A stretch of 64,000 nucleotides of DNA. It comes from Clostridia bacterium. GTDB lineage: Bacteria > Bacillota > DSM-521 > Neomoorellales > SLTJ01. A program made the position numbers and the translations under genes. Below, piece by piece: positions 17,563 to 25,715 of this stretch; position 1 is the first letter of the stretch; each line of letters starts with the position of its first letter. Location of the stretch: assembly GCA_004347685.1 (NCBI GenBank), contig SLTJ01000025.1, positions 23,112 through 87,111 on the forward strand, given 5' to 3'. Under the pieces are notes generated by a model that saw only the letters and a list, made by a program, of their open reading frames with translations, had not been told where the DNA came from and did no database searches.

Positions 17563-18147
17563 CTAGTAGCTGCGGAGCACAGGCTGCACCTGCCGCCCCT
17601 CCAAAGCGCCGGCCACTGTCTCCGGCAGAAGCTCCATGTGGGCCACCAGGGAACTTACCTTGCCTGCCGGGTCATCCTGCCCGAAGGGCACGAAGTAGAT
17701 ATGGCGGGTGTTGAGCAATACGCCTAGATTCCGCGCATTCATGCCCAGGCCGTCATTGGTGGCGATGGCCAGGACTACCGGCCTCTGGTTGCGGATACAG
17801 GCCTTGGCGGCCATGAGCACCGCGGTGTCGGTGATGCCGTTGGCCAGTTTAGCCAGGGTATTGCCGGTACAGGGCGCAATGACCAGGATGTCGAGGAGTT
17901 TTTTGGGTCCGATGGGTTCGGCGGTCACTATGCTCTTGATCGGCTGTCTTCCGGCCATTTCCGTCAGACTCCGCATCCATTCCGCCGCCGGGCCAAACCG
18001 GGTATCCGTGCTTTCCGCGGCCGGGGAAACAATAGGAATGACTTCAGCTCCTAATGACAAAATTGTCTGCAACTGTGGCCATACCTGGGCAAAGGTACAA
18101 TGAGAACCGGTAAGGGCAAAGCCCACTTTCTTACCTGCCAGCTCCAT
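17563..18147 (-). CDS. spoVFB: Dipicolinate synthase subunit B
   Basis: A flavoprotein-like subunit of about 194 residues. GKKVGFALTGSHCTFAQVWPQ at the N-terminus and IVIAPCTGNTLAKLANGITDTAV-type segments (ILVIAPCTGNTLAKLANG) match the SpoVFB/flavoprotein fold. With SpoVFA it makes dipicolinic acid in the mother cell, the compound that fills the spore core as a calcium chelate. ATG 18147 lies seven bases after GGAGGT; the GTG at 18156 overlaps that site. It starts 12 bases after spoVFA stops. Confidence 0.93.
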   Translation of the reverse strand: MELAGKKVGFALTGSHCTFAQVWPQLQTILSLGAEVIPIVSPAAESTDTRFGPAAEWMRSLTEMAGRQPIKSIVTAEPIGPKKLLDILVIAPCTGNTLAKLANGITDTAVLMAAKACIRNQRPVVLAIATNDGLGMNARNLGVLLNTRHIYFVPFGQDDPAGKVSSLVAHMELLPETVAGALEGRQVQPVLRSY

Positions 18148-18159
18148 AGCCGCCACCTC

Positions 18160-19047
18160 CTACCCCGAGTTTTGGCGAATTATCCTGGGGATGACGGCGG
18201 CCAAAACCTTGCCGGCGGTGAGCGGCGCCACCTTGCCCGGAAGGCCGGGGGCCAAAACGGCCTTGCGCTCGAGTTTTTGCGCTGCCTGGAAGTCAGTACC
18301 TCCGGGAGCCGAGGCCAGGTCAATAATCAGCACTTCCGGCAAGGTCGCGGCCAGGACCATTTCGGTGAGCACCGGGGCTGGGACGGTATTAAAGACTATC
18401 TGGGCCCGGCCGATCTCGGCGGGCAAACTACCGAAGGCGCAGGTGGAATAGCCGGCAGCCCAGGCTTTGGCCAGGGCCGCCCGGCTGCGGGCGACCACGG
18501 TTGTCCTGGCGTGCAGGCCGGCCAGCCGCTCCGCCAGCACCTGCCCCACCCGGCCGAAACCGAGGACAAAGGCCTCGCACCCGTGGATGGTGATGGGCAG
18601 CATATGCATGGCCATCTCCAAGGCGCCTTCAGCCGTAGGGACGGCGTTGAGAACAGCCACCTCGTCTTCCTCGGCAATTTCCACCAGCCGAAAACCGAAC
18701 TTCCCCGCCCATTGCCGCAGGAAGGGCTTAGCCGTACCTATTATTACCAGCGTCCCCGGCGCGAGGCGGCTGAACACCTCCCAAGTAATCTGCACCTTTT
18801 CGCTGGCGAAAACGGCCCGGACCACACCCTGATCATCCGTGCCCGGCATGGGTAAAATAACCACCTGGGCCCCCTCTACCGCCCCGGCCACCGTGTCCAC
18901 CAGCTTGATCCCAGCCAGCTCCGGTCTAGGCGGGTAGCCGGTAACCACCACCTCGGCTCCGGCCCTGGCCAGGGCCGGAATGAGGACGAGTTCGCGCTCG
19001 TCACCACCTAGCACTGCCACCCGGATTCCTTCCAGGCCGGTTTCCAT
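18160..19047 (-). CDS. spoVFA: Dipicolinate synthase subunit A
   Basis: A 295-residue NAD(P)-binding subunit. It begins GIRVAVLGGDERELVLIPAL, and the second half has the Rossmann motif VLGFGRVGQVLAERL followed by VVARSRAALAKAWAAG and FNTVPAPVL, all typical of SpoVFA. ATG 19047 follows CAGGTGG. The gene pairs with spoVFB and sits between dapB and asd, whose products make its substrate, so the cluster is a complete branch from aspartate semialdehyde to dipicolinate. Confidence 0.94.
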   Translation of the reverse strand: METGLEGIRVAVLGGDERELVLIPALARAGAEVVVTGYPPRPELAGIKLVDTVAGAVEGAQVVILPMPGTDDQGVVRAVFASEKVQITWEVFSRLAPGTLVIIGTAKPFLRQWAGKFGFRLVEIAEEDEVAVLNAVPTAEGALEMAMHMLPITIHGCEAFVLGFGRVGQVLAERLAGLHARTTVVARSRAALAKAWAAGYSTCAFGSLPAEIGRAQIVFNTVPAPVLTEMVLAATLPEVLIIDLASAPGGTDFQAAQKLERKAVLAPGLPGKVAPLTAGKVLAAVIPRIIRQNSG

Positions 19048-19123
19048 GCCACCTGAATACCCCCAAGTTTAAGTTACTCTATCAATATGAAACCCGGGGG
19101 GCAGGGGTGCTTGTCCCTAAAAT

Positions 19124-19924
19124 CTACATGATCGTCTCGATTATCCGGTCCAGCCCGTACACCAGGCCCCTGAAATTGCCTACCTGGCGGATGCCGAGCA
19201 ATACCCCGGGCATAAAGGATTCGCGACTCAAGGAGTCGTGGCGGATGGTCAACGTTTCCCCCTGGCCGCCGAAAATCACCTCTTGGTGGGCCACCAGCCC
19301 GGGCAGGCGGACGCTGTGGATCTTGATCCCCTGGTAGTCGCCGCCCCGGACTCCGGCCAGCCTTTCCAGTTCCGGCTCAGGCGCCGGCCTGTTTTCTCTC
19401 TCCTGCTGGATCAGTTCCGCCGTCTTCAGGGCCGTGCCTGAAGGGGCATCCTTCTTCTGGTCATGGTGCAGCTCAATAATCTCCACGCTGGGAAAGAATC
19501 TGGCCGCGGCCCGGGAAAACTGCATCATGAGCACCGCGCCGATGGCGAAGTTAGGGGCCACCAGGGCTCCCACCTGCTTTTCTTCGCACAGGGCGTGCAG
19601 TTCGTCCAACTGGCGGTTGGTAAGGCCGGTGGTGCCTATCACCGGGCTGACGCCGGCGGCGACAGCCACCTTGGCGTTATCCAACGCCGCCTCAGACTGG
19701 GTAAAATCAACCACCACGCCGGGGCCGGTATCCCTGATCACCCGGGCCAGGTCGTTGCTGATCTTCACCCCGACCGCCTGGATACCGGCCAAGGCGGAAA
19801 CTTCTTCGCCAACGTTGGCTACGTCAACTGCCCCCACTAGCACCATATCTTCCTGTTCCGAGACAGCGTGACAAACCTGCCGCCCCATACGGCCGCTGGC
19901 TCCAGTTACTACTACCCGGATCAT
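19124..19924 (-). CDS. dapB: 4-hydroxy-tetrahydrodipicolinate reductase
   Basis: About 266 residues. The nucleotide-binding motif VVVTGASGRMGRQV opens the protein, followed by VVDFTQSEAALDNAKVA, GTTGLTNRQLDEL, APNFAIGAVLMMQF and the active-site EIIELHHDQKKDAPSGTALKTAE. ATG 19924 is set by AAAGGAGA upstream; a longer frame would add seven unusual residues. It uses the DapA product for lysine and cell-wall diaminopimelate, competing with SpoVFA/B for the same intermediate. Confidence 0.96.
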   Translation of the reverse strand: MIRVVVTGASGRMGRQVCHAVSEQEDMVLVGAVDVANVGEEVSALAGIQAVGVKISNDLARVIRDTGPGVVVDFTQSEAALDNAKVAVAAGVSPVIGTTGLTNRQLDELHALCEEKQVGALVAPNFAIGAVLMMQFSRAAARFFPSVEIIELHHDQKKDAPSGTALKTAELIQQERENRPAPEPELERLAGVRGGDYQGIKIHSVRLPGLVAHQEVIFGGQGETLTIRHDSLSRESFMPGVLLGIRQVGNFRGLVYGLDRIIETIM

Positions 19925-19996
19925 GTCCTCTCTCCTTTCACCCAAGCCCGAAAATGGAAGTCAGAAACAGGAGGCCGCTATCTTGCGGGCGGCCTC

Positions 19997-20260
19997 CTAG
20001 TAGCTCTGGCGGTAGGCCATTACCTGGTTCTGATCCAGATCCACGACCAGTACCTCCAGACCGACCTTCTTCACTGCTTCCCAGGGGATGGTGAGATTCT
20101 GGCGGCCGCCGAGAACGCTCCACCCCCGCGCCGGCACCACCAGGGCCACAATCATCCCGGTCTGGGGGTCTATAATCAAATCCGAAGCCATCATATGCCC
20201 CATCCTGGTACCGTCATAAATATTAATGATCTCCTTGCCTATCAGCTCGCTGAACCGCAC
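19997..20260 (-). CDS. ymxH: YlmC/YmxH-family PRC-barrel sporulation protein
   Basis: An 87-residue protein: RFSELIGKEIINIYDGTRMG, then DLIIDPQTGMIVALVVPARG and NLTIPWEAVKKVGLEVLVVDL. This is the PRC-barrel pattern of YlmC/YmxH, found in spore-formers next to the dipicolinate genes. GTG 20260 follows GGAGGTGA by about ten bases. Position upstream of dapB and spoVF agrees with B. subtilis ymxH. The molecular function is not known. Confidence 0.87.
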   Translation of the reverse strand: MRFSELIGKEIINIYDGTRMGHMMASDLIIDPQTGMIVALVVPARGWSVLGGRQNLTIPWEAVKKVGLEVLVVDLDQNQVMAYRQSY

Positions 20261-20267
20261 CGGAGCT

Positions 20268-20588
20268 TCACCTCCGCAGCCCCGGCAGGAAAGGCTGGAC
20301 CAGGGCCAGGATCAATGCCGAGACGGCCAGCGGGTCGAAACGAACGCTGAGGATTGCCACCCGCTCTGGGATCGCCACCCCCAGAAAGGATACCAGCATC
20401 ACCAGCACCAGGTAAATGCCTCCGGCCACCCCCAACAACTGCCCCAGGGCCAGAGAAAAGGGGCTGGAGATAGGCTCGGTCGGCAGTTCCCCGGCGGCGT
20501 AGCGCCGAATGTACTTACTGCGTTGCGCCACCGAGGCCATCCCCAAGCCCAGGATAATAACCGCGGCCAGGATCTTCTCCCACAACAT
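20268..20588 (-). CDS. Small membrane protein, unknown
   Basis: A 106-residue protein with about three membrane segments (about 4-20, 47-70 and 85-103) joined by a short basic loop (RSKYIRRYAAGELPTEP). No family was recognised. It ends seven bases before the ymxH start, so the two are probably translated from one message. The ATG at 20588 has no strong ribosome-binding site. Co-location with spore genes hints at, but does not show, a sporulation role. Confidence 0.65.
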   Translation of the reverse strand: MLWEKILAAVIILGLGMASVAQRSKYIRRYAAGELPTEPISSPFSLALGQLLGVAGGIYLVLVMLVSFLGVAIPERVAILSVRFDPLAVSALILALVQPFLPGLRR

Positions 20589-20639
20589 GATTATCCCACC
20601 CCCCGGTAAACCTTATGAGGGGCAGGAAATAAATATGTA

Positions 20640-20990
20640 TCAAACGTATCCTTCCTTGGAGCTGGTGCCCTCCTGGCGGCGAAAGTTCTCCTGGTTTTTC
20701 TCCAGGTAAGCCTGATATAACCCTTCGGCCGAAAGACCGGCTTTCAGACACAAGCTGATCAGGAAATGCAGGATGTCCACCAGTTCCTCCTGCACGGCCC
20801 GGGCCTCAACCGGGCGGGGGTTTTTCCACCATTTATAATTTACTTCGTCCACCAACTCCCCCAGCTCCACCATGATGGCCAGGGCCTCCTTTTGCACCCA
20901 GGTGGAGAAATCGTAGTCCAGCCCCCGCCGCCGGGCCAGTTCCTGATCAAAGGCGGCCTGCAGGGAAAAGATATGCTCCAGCTTATCCAT
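20640..20990 (-). CDS. dUTP diphosphatase, all-alpha (MazG-like) type
   Basis: A 116-residue protein with the dimeric dUTPase pattern: LQAAFDQELARRRG, then WVQKEALAIMVELGELVDEVNYKWWKNPRP and EELVDILHFLISLCLKAGL. The E-x-x-E and E-x-x-D pairs bind magnesium for hydrolysis of dUTP to dUMP. It begins at the base next to the end of the M16 peptidase gene and is likely co-transcribed. A broader NTP pyrophosphatase activity is possible for this fold. Confidence 0.8.
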   Translation of the reverse strand: MDKLEHIFSLQAAFDQELARRRGLDYDFSTWVQKEALAIMVELGELVDEVNYKWWKNPRPVEARAVQEELVDILHFLISLCLKAGLSAEGLYQAYLEKNQENFRRQEGTSSKEGYV

Positions 20991-20991
20991 G

Positions 20992-22269
20992 CTACAACCC
21001 TGCTTCCGCCTGCATTTTCTCCAGGTCTATCTCCACCTGGCTGGGGCCGATGGCCGAAAAGGCAAAGGCTCCCTGGTTAAACATCCGGGCCGCTAGTTGC
21101 TGCACCTGGCTCATGTCAATCAGCCTCACCTTTTCCAGCACTTCTTCCACACTTATCACCCGGTCAAAGCAGAGTTCGGTCTTGCCAAGACGGCTCATCC
21201 GGTTAGAAACGTTCTCCATGGACATGAGCAGGTTGCCCCGGGTTTGTTCCTTTATGCGGTTGAGTTCGTCCCCGGTGACGCCCTGGTCTTTGATCCTGGC
21301 CAGCTCCTCCAGGATCAATCCCACCACGTTCTTCACGTTTGCCGGATGGGTGCCGGCGTAGATAGCCAGCAGGCCGCTATCTACGTAGGCCGAGTGATAG
21401 GAGTATACCGAGTAGGCCAGGCCGCGGTTTTCGCGGATCTCCTGGAAAAGGCGCGAGCTTACCCCCCCGCCGAGGATGCCGTTTAGAGCGTTGAGGGAGT
21501 ATATCTCCTCGTCCTCCTGGGACAGGCCGGGTGTACCCAGGCAGATCTGGGTTTGCTCCGTGTCCTTGACCACCACCCTGGTTTCGGCCTTAGGAACCGG
21601 CCGGGTTTCGACGTCAGGCCCGCCTCCGTTCAACTCGCCCGCCGCAAAAGGGGCCAGCTTATCCAGCAGCGCCTGGTGGTTAATTTTCCCGGCAGCAGCA
21701 ATGACGATATTGCCGGCCCGGTAGCGCCGGGAATAATAGTCCACTATTTGTTCCCGCGTGAGGGAGGCTACGGAATCCACGCTGCCGAGGATGGCCCGGC
21801 CCAAGGGATGTCCGTCCCAAATAGTGCTGGCGAAAAGATCATGTACCAGTTCGTCGGGGGAGTCTTCGTACATCCTTATTTCTTCTAGGATCACGTTTTT
21901 CTCCCGGGCAATGTCCTCGGGGGCAAAGCGGGAATGCAGCAGCATGTCGCTCAAAAGATCTATGGCCAGGTCCACATGCTCGCCCAGCACCCGGGCGTAG
22001 AAACAGGTATACTCTTTGGTGGTAAAGGCATTGAGGACACCGCCCACGGCCTCCAGCTCCTCAGCGATCTCCCGGGCCGTACGCCGGGCTGTCCCCTTAA
22101 ACATCAGGTGCTCCAGGAAATGAGAGGCCCCGTGGATGTCCGGCGTTTCATGGCGGGAGCCGGTGCGCACCCAGATACCGATGGCTGCCGACTGCACGTG
22201 GGGGACCTCCTCCGTAACCACCCTAATACCGTTTGGCAATACTTCCTTGTGGAACAATAAACTTCCCAT
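20992..22269 (-). CDS. M16 family zinc peptidase (processing peptidase-like, MlpA/YmxG)
   Basis: About 425 residues. The inverted zinc motif HFLEH lies in GASHFLEHLMFKGT, with the downstream glutamate in ETPD...NAFTTKEYTCFYARV-type sequence. The second half contains the glycine-rich LNGILGGGVSSRLFQEIRENRGLAYSVYS. This is the insulinase/mitochondrial-processing-peptidase pattern, and its place between ylxY and ymxH matches mlpA of B. subtilis. ATG 22269 is selected because MGSLLFHKEVLPNGIRVV is the normal family start; the longer frame adds Pro-rich sequence. Confidence 0.93.
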   Translation of the reverse strand: MGSLLFHKEVLPNGIRVVTEEVPHVQSAAIGIWVRTGSRHETPDIHGASHFLEHLMFKGTARRTAREIAEELEAVGGVLNAFTTKEYTCFYARVLGEHVDLAIDLLSDMLLHSRFAPEDIAREKNVILEEIRMYEDSPDELVHDLFASTIWDGHPLGRAILGSVDSVASLTREQIVDYYSRRYRAGNIVIAAAGKINHQALLDKLAPFAAGELNGGGPDVETRPVPKAETRVVVKDTEQTQICLGTPGLSQEDEEIYSLNALNGILGGGVSSRLFQEIRENRGLAYSVYSYHSAYVDSGLLAIYAGTHPANVKNVVGLILEELARIKDQGVTGDELNRIKEQTRGNLLMSMENVSNRMSRLGKTELCFDRVISVEEVLEKVRLIDMSQVQQLAARMFNQGAFAFSAIGPSQVEIDLEKMQAEAGL

Positions 22270-22385
22270 CTCCCCACATAGAGGTTGGATGTTCGTAAAA
22301 AATCTTCCGCCCCTTTTGGGTGGCGGGCCTGGTACTGACGCGGGCAAGTATTTACTTCTATTCTCCCTCGGCTACCGATTCCCTG

Positions 22386-23552
22386 CTAACGATTCCCGGT
22401 CGGCAGAGGTGAATTTAGCCGCCACCGCCTCCGGGATACGTCTTCGGCAGCCGCCAAGGGGGAATAGTCCAAGGGCCAGCCCTGCCAGGCCACCTCCACC
22501 CACCCCAGAATCTCGCCCCGAGCCACCGGGGCGGGGATTTCCCTTGGCAGGTGGAAGTACCACTCCGCATGGCTGTCGGCTCCGGGGGGCACAGTATATA
22601 GCAGCGGCTGGGAGTTGGACACGGTGAGCTCGCTTCGGCGTCCGCCCGTCACCGCCACCTGCCGGGTCAGGCTGGCAGCCGGCCGCCGGTACAGGGCCAG
22701 GGAGGCAAACCCATAATCCAGCAACCGCACGGCATCACCGTAACGATCGTAACTGCGCAGAACCACGGCTATCAGTTGCCTCCCGTTGCGGGTGGCCGAA
22801 GCCACCAGGCATTGCCCGGCCTCGCCGGTGGTGCCGGTCTTGACTCCGTCAGCCCCGGGATAGCGTCCCAGCAATTGGTTGGTATTGTGCAGCACCCGCG
22901 GCCACTGGTAACCCGGCCAGGGGATGGTGGCCTGGCGGGTACGCACCACGCTGGCAAGGAATGGGTCCTGGAGGGCATCCCTGGCTACCCGGGCCAGGTC
23001 ATAGGCGGTAGTCCGGTGCGCCGGGTGCGGCAGGCCGTGCGGGTTGACGAAATGAGAGCCTACCCCTGCGTCCAGCCGCACTTTCTGGTTCATCAACCAG
23101 GCAAAAAGTTCATCAGACCCGGCCACATGTTCGGCCAGGGCCTGGGCCGCGTCGTTGCCTGACTCCAACAGCGCCCCCTGGAGCATCTCCGCTACCGTGA
23201 GCTTTTCTCCGGCCCGCAGATAGATCGAGGACCCGCCCACAGAGGCCGCCAGTTCGCTGGTGGTCACCACCCCCTGCCGGTCGGCGATTTCAGTGGCCAG
23301 AACCGCAGTGACGATTTTGGTGGTGCTGGCCGGCGGGCGTGGCTGGTAGGCGTTCTTCTGCCACAGCACCTGGCCGCTGGCGGCCTCCATCAATACGGCA
23401 GCGCCGGCCGTAACCGCCGGTCCCGGCTCCCGGCCCGGGCCAACCGCGGCCAGGACCGGGGCACCCACCGAACCGAGGGTCAACAGGAGCATGACCGCGA
23501 ACAGCCCGTGGCTTACGCCGCGCCTTGCATACCTGAGGGGAAATGACCGCAA
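22386..23552 (-). CDS. D-alanyl-D-alanine carboxypeptidase (DacF-like, S11 family)
   Basis: A 388-residue penicillin-binding protein 5-type enzyme that trims the terminal D-alanine from peptidoglycan stem peptides. It has a signal peptide (about 15-36), the serine motif STTK in PPASTTKIVTAV, the SGN motif in LESGNDAAQALA and the KTG motif in GVKTGTTGEAG. The C-terminal beta domain is complete. The start is TTG at 23552. It lies upstream of the M16 gene and downstream of a polysaccharide deacetylase, a grouping that suggests spore cortex or envelope work. Confidence 0.93.
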   Translation of the reverse strand: MRSFPLRYARRGVSHGLFAVMLLLTLGSVGAPVLAAVGPGREPGPAVTAGAAVLMEAASGQVLWQKNAYQPRPPASTTKIVTAVLATEIADRQGVVTTSELAASVGGSSIYLRAGEKLTVAEMLQGALLESGNDAAQALAEHVAGSDELFAWLMNQKVRLDAGVGSHFVNPHGLPHPAHRTTAYDLARVARDALQDPFLASVVRTRQATIPWPGYQWPRVLHNTNQLLGRYPGADGVKTGTTGEAGQCLVASATRNGRQLIAVVLRSYDRYGDAVRLLDYGFASLALYRRPAASLTRQVAVTGGRRSELTVSNSQPLLYTVPPGADSHAEWYFHLPREIPAPVARGEILGWVEVAWQGWPLDYSPLAAAEDVSRRRWRLNSPLPTGNR

Positions 23553-23647
23553 AAATAAAACACCCCATAGCCGTACCTGTATTTACCGCGCTACGGAGTA
23601 GTATGTCCAGAACGGCTGCCCGGGGGGCTGGAATTTGCTGGCGGAAA

Positions 23648-24358
23648 CTATTCGATTATCTCCGAAACCGTAAGAAAGTCGTACCCCTGCTCCCGCACGG
23701 ACCGGATGATCACCGGCAGGGCCTGTAGGGTCCTGGCGGTGGGGTGCATGAGGATGATGGCCCCGTTGGTCTTCTTCTCCAGCACCCTGCGGGCAATCTC
23801 GCTTGATTCCCGCTCTTCCTGCCAGTCCAGCGTGTCCACCGTCCACATCACCGTCAGGTAACCCATTTCCCCAGCCGCCTGCACCACGGCGTCGCCATCC
23901 TCGCCGTAAGGGGGCGCGAACAGGGTCGGCCGCGCCCCAATGCTTTTCTGGATGGCCGCCTGGCCTCTCTCAATCTCCGTCTTGATCTCCGCCTGGGAGA
24001 GGGAGCCTACGTGGGCATGGGCATAACCGTGGTTACCGACCTCATGCCCGCCGGCAGCTATTTCCTGCAGGATCCCGGGAAATTTCTCCGTCCAGCGGCC
24101 GGTGGGGAAAAACGTGGCCTTGACCTCCTCAGTAGCCAGCACCTGGAGTATTTGCGGGAGATACTCTTCGCCCCAGTCTACGTTAAAAGTGAGGGCCACC
24201 GCCTTTTTCTCCGGGTTGCCCTGGTAGATGGCCTGCTGGAAATTCGCGACGCTGGCTACCTGGCCCGAACCGTAAACCAGGAGCAAGCCGCAAAGCAACA
24301 ACAACCCGGCCAGTCCCCCCTGCAGCAGCCTTTTTTCCGGGAAAAAGAAAATGCGCAT
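23648..24358 (-). CDS. ylxY: Polysaccharide deacetylase, YlxY-like
   Basis: A 236-residue NodB-domain protein with an N-terminal membrane segment (about 12-32). AVALTFNVDWGEEYLPQIL stands where the usual TFDDG motif would be, so the first catalytic aspartate motif is changed, as in other YlxY proteins. The metal-site histidines remain in EVGNHGYAHAHVG, followed by LFAPPYGEDGDAVVQAA and ILMHPTARTL. B. subtilis ylxY also lies next to mlpA and pnp. Activity on glycans is uncertain because of the altered first motif. Confidence 0.88.
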   Translation of the reverse strand: MRIFFFPEKRLLQGGLAGLLLLCGLLLVYGSGQVASVANFQQAIYQGNPEKKAVALTFNVDWGEEYLPQILQVLATEEVKATFFPTGRWTEKFPGILQEIAAGGHEVGNHGYAHAHVGSLSQAEIKTEIERGQAAIQKSIGARPTLFAPPYGEDGDAVVQAAGEMGYLTVMWTVDTLDWQEERESSEIARRVLEKKTNGAIILMHPTARTLQALPVIIRSVREQGYDFLTVSEIIE

Positions 24359-24417
24359 AAAAACCGCCCCCGGTACCTAATCTATGCCGGAGCGGGTACG
24401 GTTAGACCTTCCTCCCG

Positions 24418-24446
24418 TTGACACCCGGCAAAGAGGGTGATAAGCT
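24418..24446 (+). promoter_or_regulatory. Predicted promoter of the Uma2 gene
   Basis: A perfect TTGACA (24418-24423) is followed after 17 bases by TAAGCT (24441-24446), a poor -10. The start would be about 16 bases before the ATG. Confidence 0.4.
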
Positions 24447-24468
24447 AGGGCATAAGGAGGTGGGACTT

Positions 24469-25032
24469 ATGAGCAGGATACAACCTCCGGCGGGCCAGAT
24501 CATTCTCACCTATGAGGATTACCTGCAATTGCCGGACGACAACAACCGCTACGAGATCCTGGAGGGGGTACTCTATGTGACGCCGTCCCCGAGCACCGGG
24601 CACCAGCGGGTTTCCCGCAACCTGGGGTACTCGCTGTTTAACCACGTATTGGATAACGACCTGGGGGAAATATTTTTCGCCCCTTACGATGTCATCCTGA
24701 GTGAGATCAGCGTTACCCAACCGGACCTGATCTTTATTTCCCACGAGCGGCAGCACATCATCACCGAGGGAAATGTGCGCGGCGCCCCGGACTTGGTGGT
24801 GGAGATCACATCCCCCCATACCAAGGGAAGGGACAAATCCCTGAAGGCGCAGATTTACGCCCGTCACGGTGTGAACTTCTACTGGGTGCTGGATCCGGCC
24901 ACGCAAACCATGGAAGAATTCCGGCTGGAAGCCGGCGGCTTTCGCCTGGTGGGCCGGCACCACGGCCCCACAGTGATACGGCCAGAGATCTTTCCAGGTT
25001 GGGAGCTGGATCTGGGGGAAGTGTGGGAGTAG
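24469..25032 (+). CDS. Uma2 family restriction-endonuclease-like protein
   Basis: A 187-residue protein with the PD-(D/E)XK-like pattern: LTYEDYLQLPDDNNRYEILEGVLYVTPSPS, QPDLIFIS, then APDLVVEITSPHTKGRD and KAQIYARHGVNFYWVLDP. Those are the signature blocks of the Uma2 (DUF820) family, whose members look like nucleases but whose role is mostly unknown. AAGGAGGTG precedes ATG 24469 by about eight bases. It is the only plus-strand gene within a long minus-strand block, which suggests a later insertion. Confidence 0.88.
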   Translation: MSRIQPPAGQIILTYEDYLQLPDDNNRYEILEGVLYVTPSPSTGHQRVSRNLGYSLFNHVLDNDLGEIFFAPYDVILSEISVTQPDLIFISHERQHIITEGNVRGAPDLVVEITSPHTKGRDKSLKAQIYARHGVNFYWVLDPATQTMEEFRLEAGGFRLVGRHHGPTVIRPEIFPGWELDLGEVWE

Positions 25033-25184
25033 TAACTATCCGGCCTGGGGCCTCTGTATTACTGGCGCGTATGTGGCCCTGGCGCTCGGCTCAAGGTACC
25101 AAGGCGGTGCGAGCACCCGGCTCAGCGCATCCCGTTTCCGAAACTGGGCGACGGGCATGGGGTTCCCGCAGCCACTGGAGTAAA

Positions 25185-25709
25185 TCAGAACTCTATCCCT
25201 TCCCGGGCCGCTACTCCCTGGTAGTAGTGATGTTTAGTATCCTGCACCTCGCTGACCAGGTCGGCCACGGCGACGATTTCCGGCGGAGCGTAACGGCCGG
25301 TGAGGATCAGGTCCACCCACGGCGGGCGGGACCGGACCACCTCCAGCACCGCCGCCGTTTCAAGCAGGCCGAAGGCGCAGGCTACGTTTATCTCGTCCAG
25401 CACTACCATATCGGACCCTCCGCCTGCTATCTCCCGCCGGGCCATTTCCAAGCCCTCTCGCGCCAGTTTTACGTCTACAGACTCTGGATTGTCCGCGTTG
25501 ACAAACTCGTCCCGGCCACACTGGACAATGACTAAGCCCGGCAGCCAACGCGCCGCCTGGATCTCGCCGTAATTCGGGTTTCCCTTCATAAACTGGAACA
25601 TCTTTACCTGCCAGCCGTGGCCCACGGCCCGCAAGGCCTGGCCCAGGGCGGCCGTGGTTTTCCCCTTGCCGTTGCCGGTGTAGACCTGCACTATTCCCCG
25701 CTTGCTCAT
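25185..25709 (-). CDS. cobO: Cob(I)yrinic acid a,c-diamide adenosyltransferase
   Basis: A 174-residue CobA/CobO-type enzyme that adds the 5'-deoxyadenosyl group of ATP to cob(I)alamin or cobyrinic acid diamide. The N-terminus carries the nucleotide loop QVYTGNGKGKTTAALGQALRA. Walker-B-like VVLDEINVACAFGLL, LILTGRYAPPEIVAVADLVSEV and a VAAREGIEF C-terminus follow; all are family hallmarks. It ends the thiolase side of the cluster (gap six bases) and may be co-transcribed with it. Nearby genes do not otherwise concern cobalamin. Confidence 0.95.
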   Translation of the reverse strand: MSKRGIVQVYTGNGKGKTTAALGQALRAVGHGWQVKMFQFMKGNPNYGEIQAARWLPGLVIVQCGRDEFVNADNPESVDVKLAREGLEMARREIAGGGSDMVVLDEINVACAFGLLETAAVLEVVRSRPPWVDLILTGRYAPPEIVAVADLVSEVQDTKHHYYQGVAAREGIEF

Positions 25710-25715
25710 GGCGCC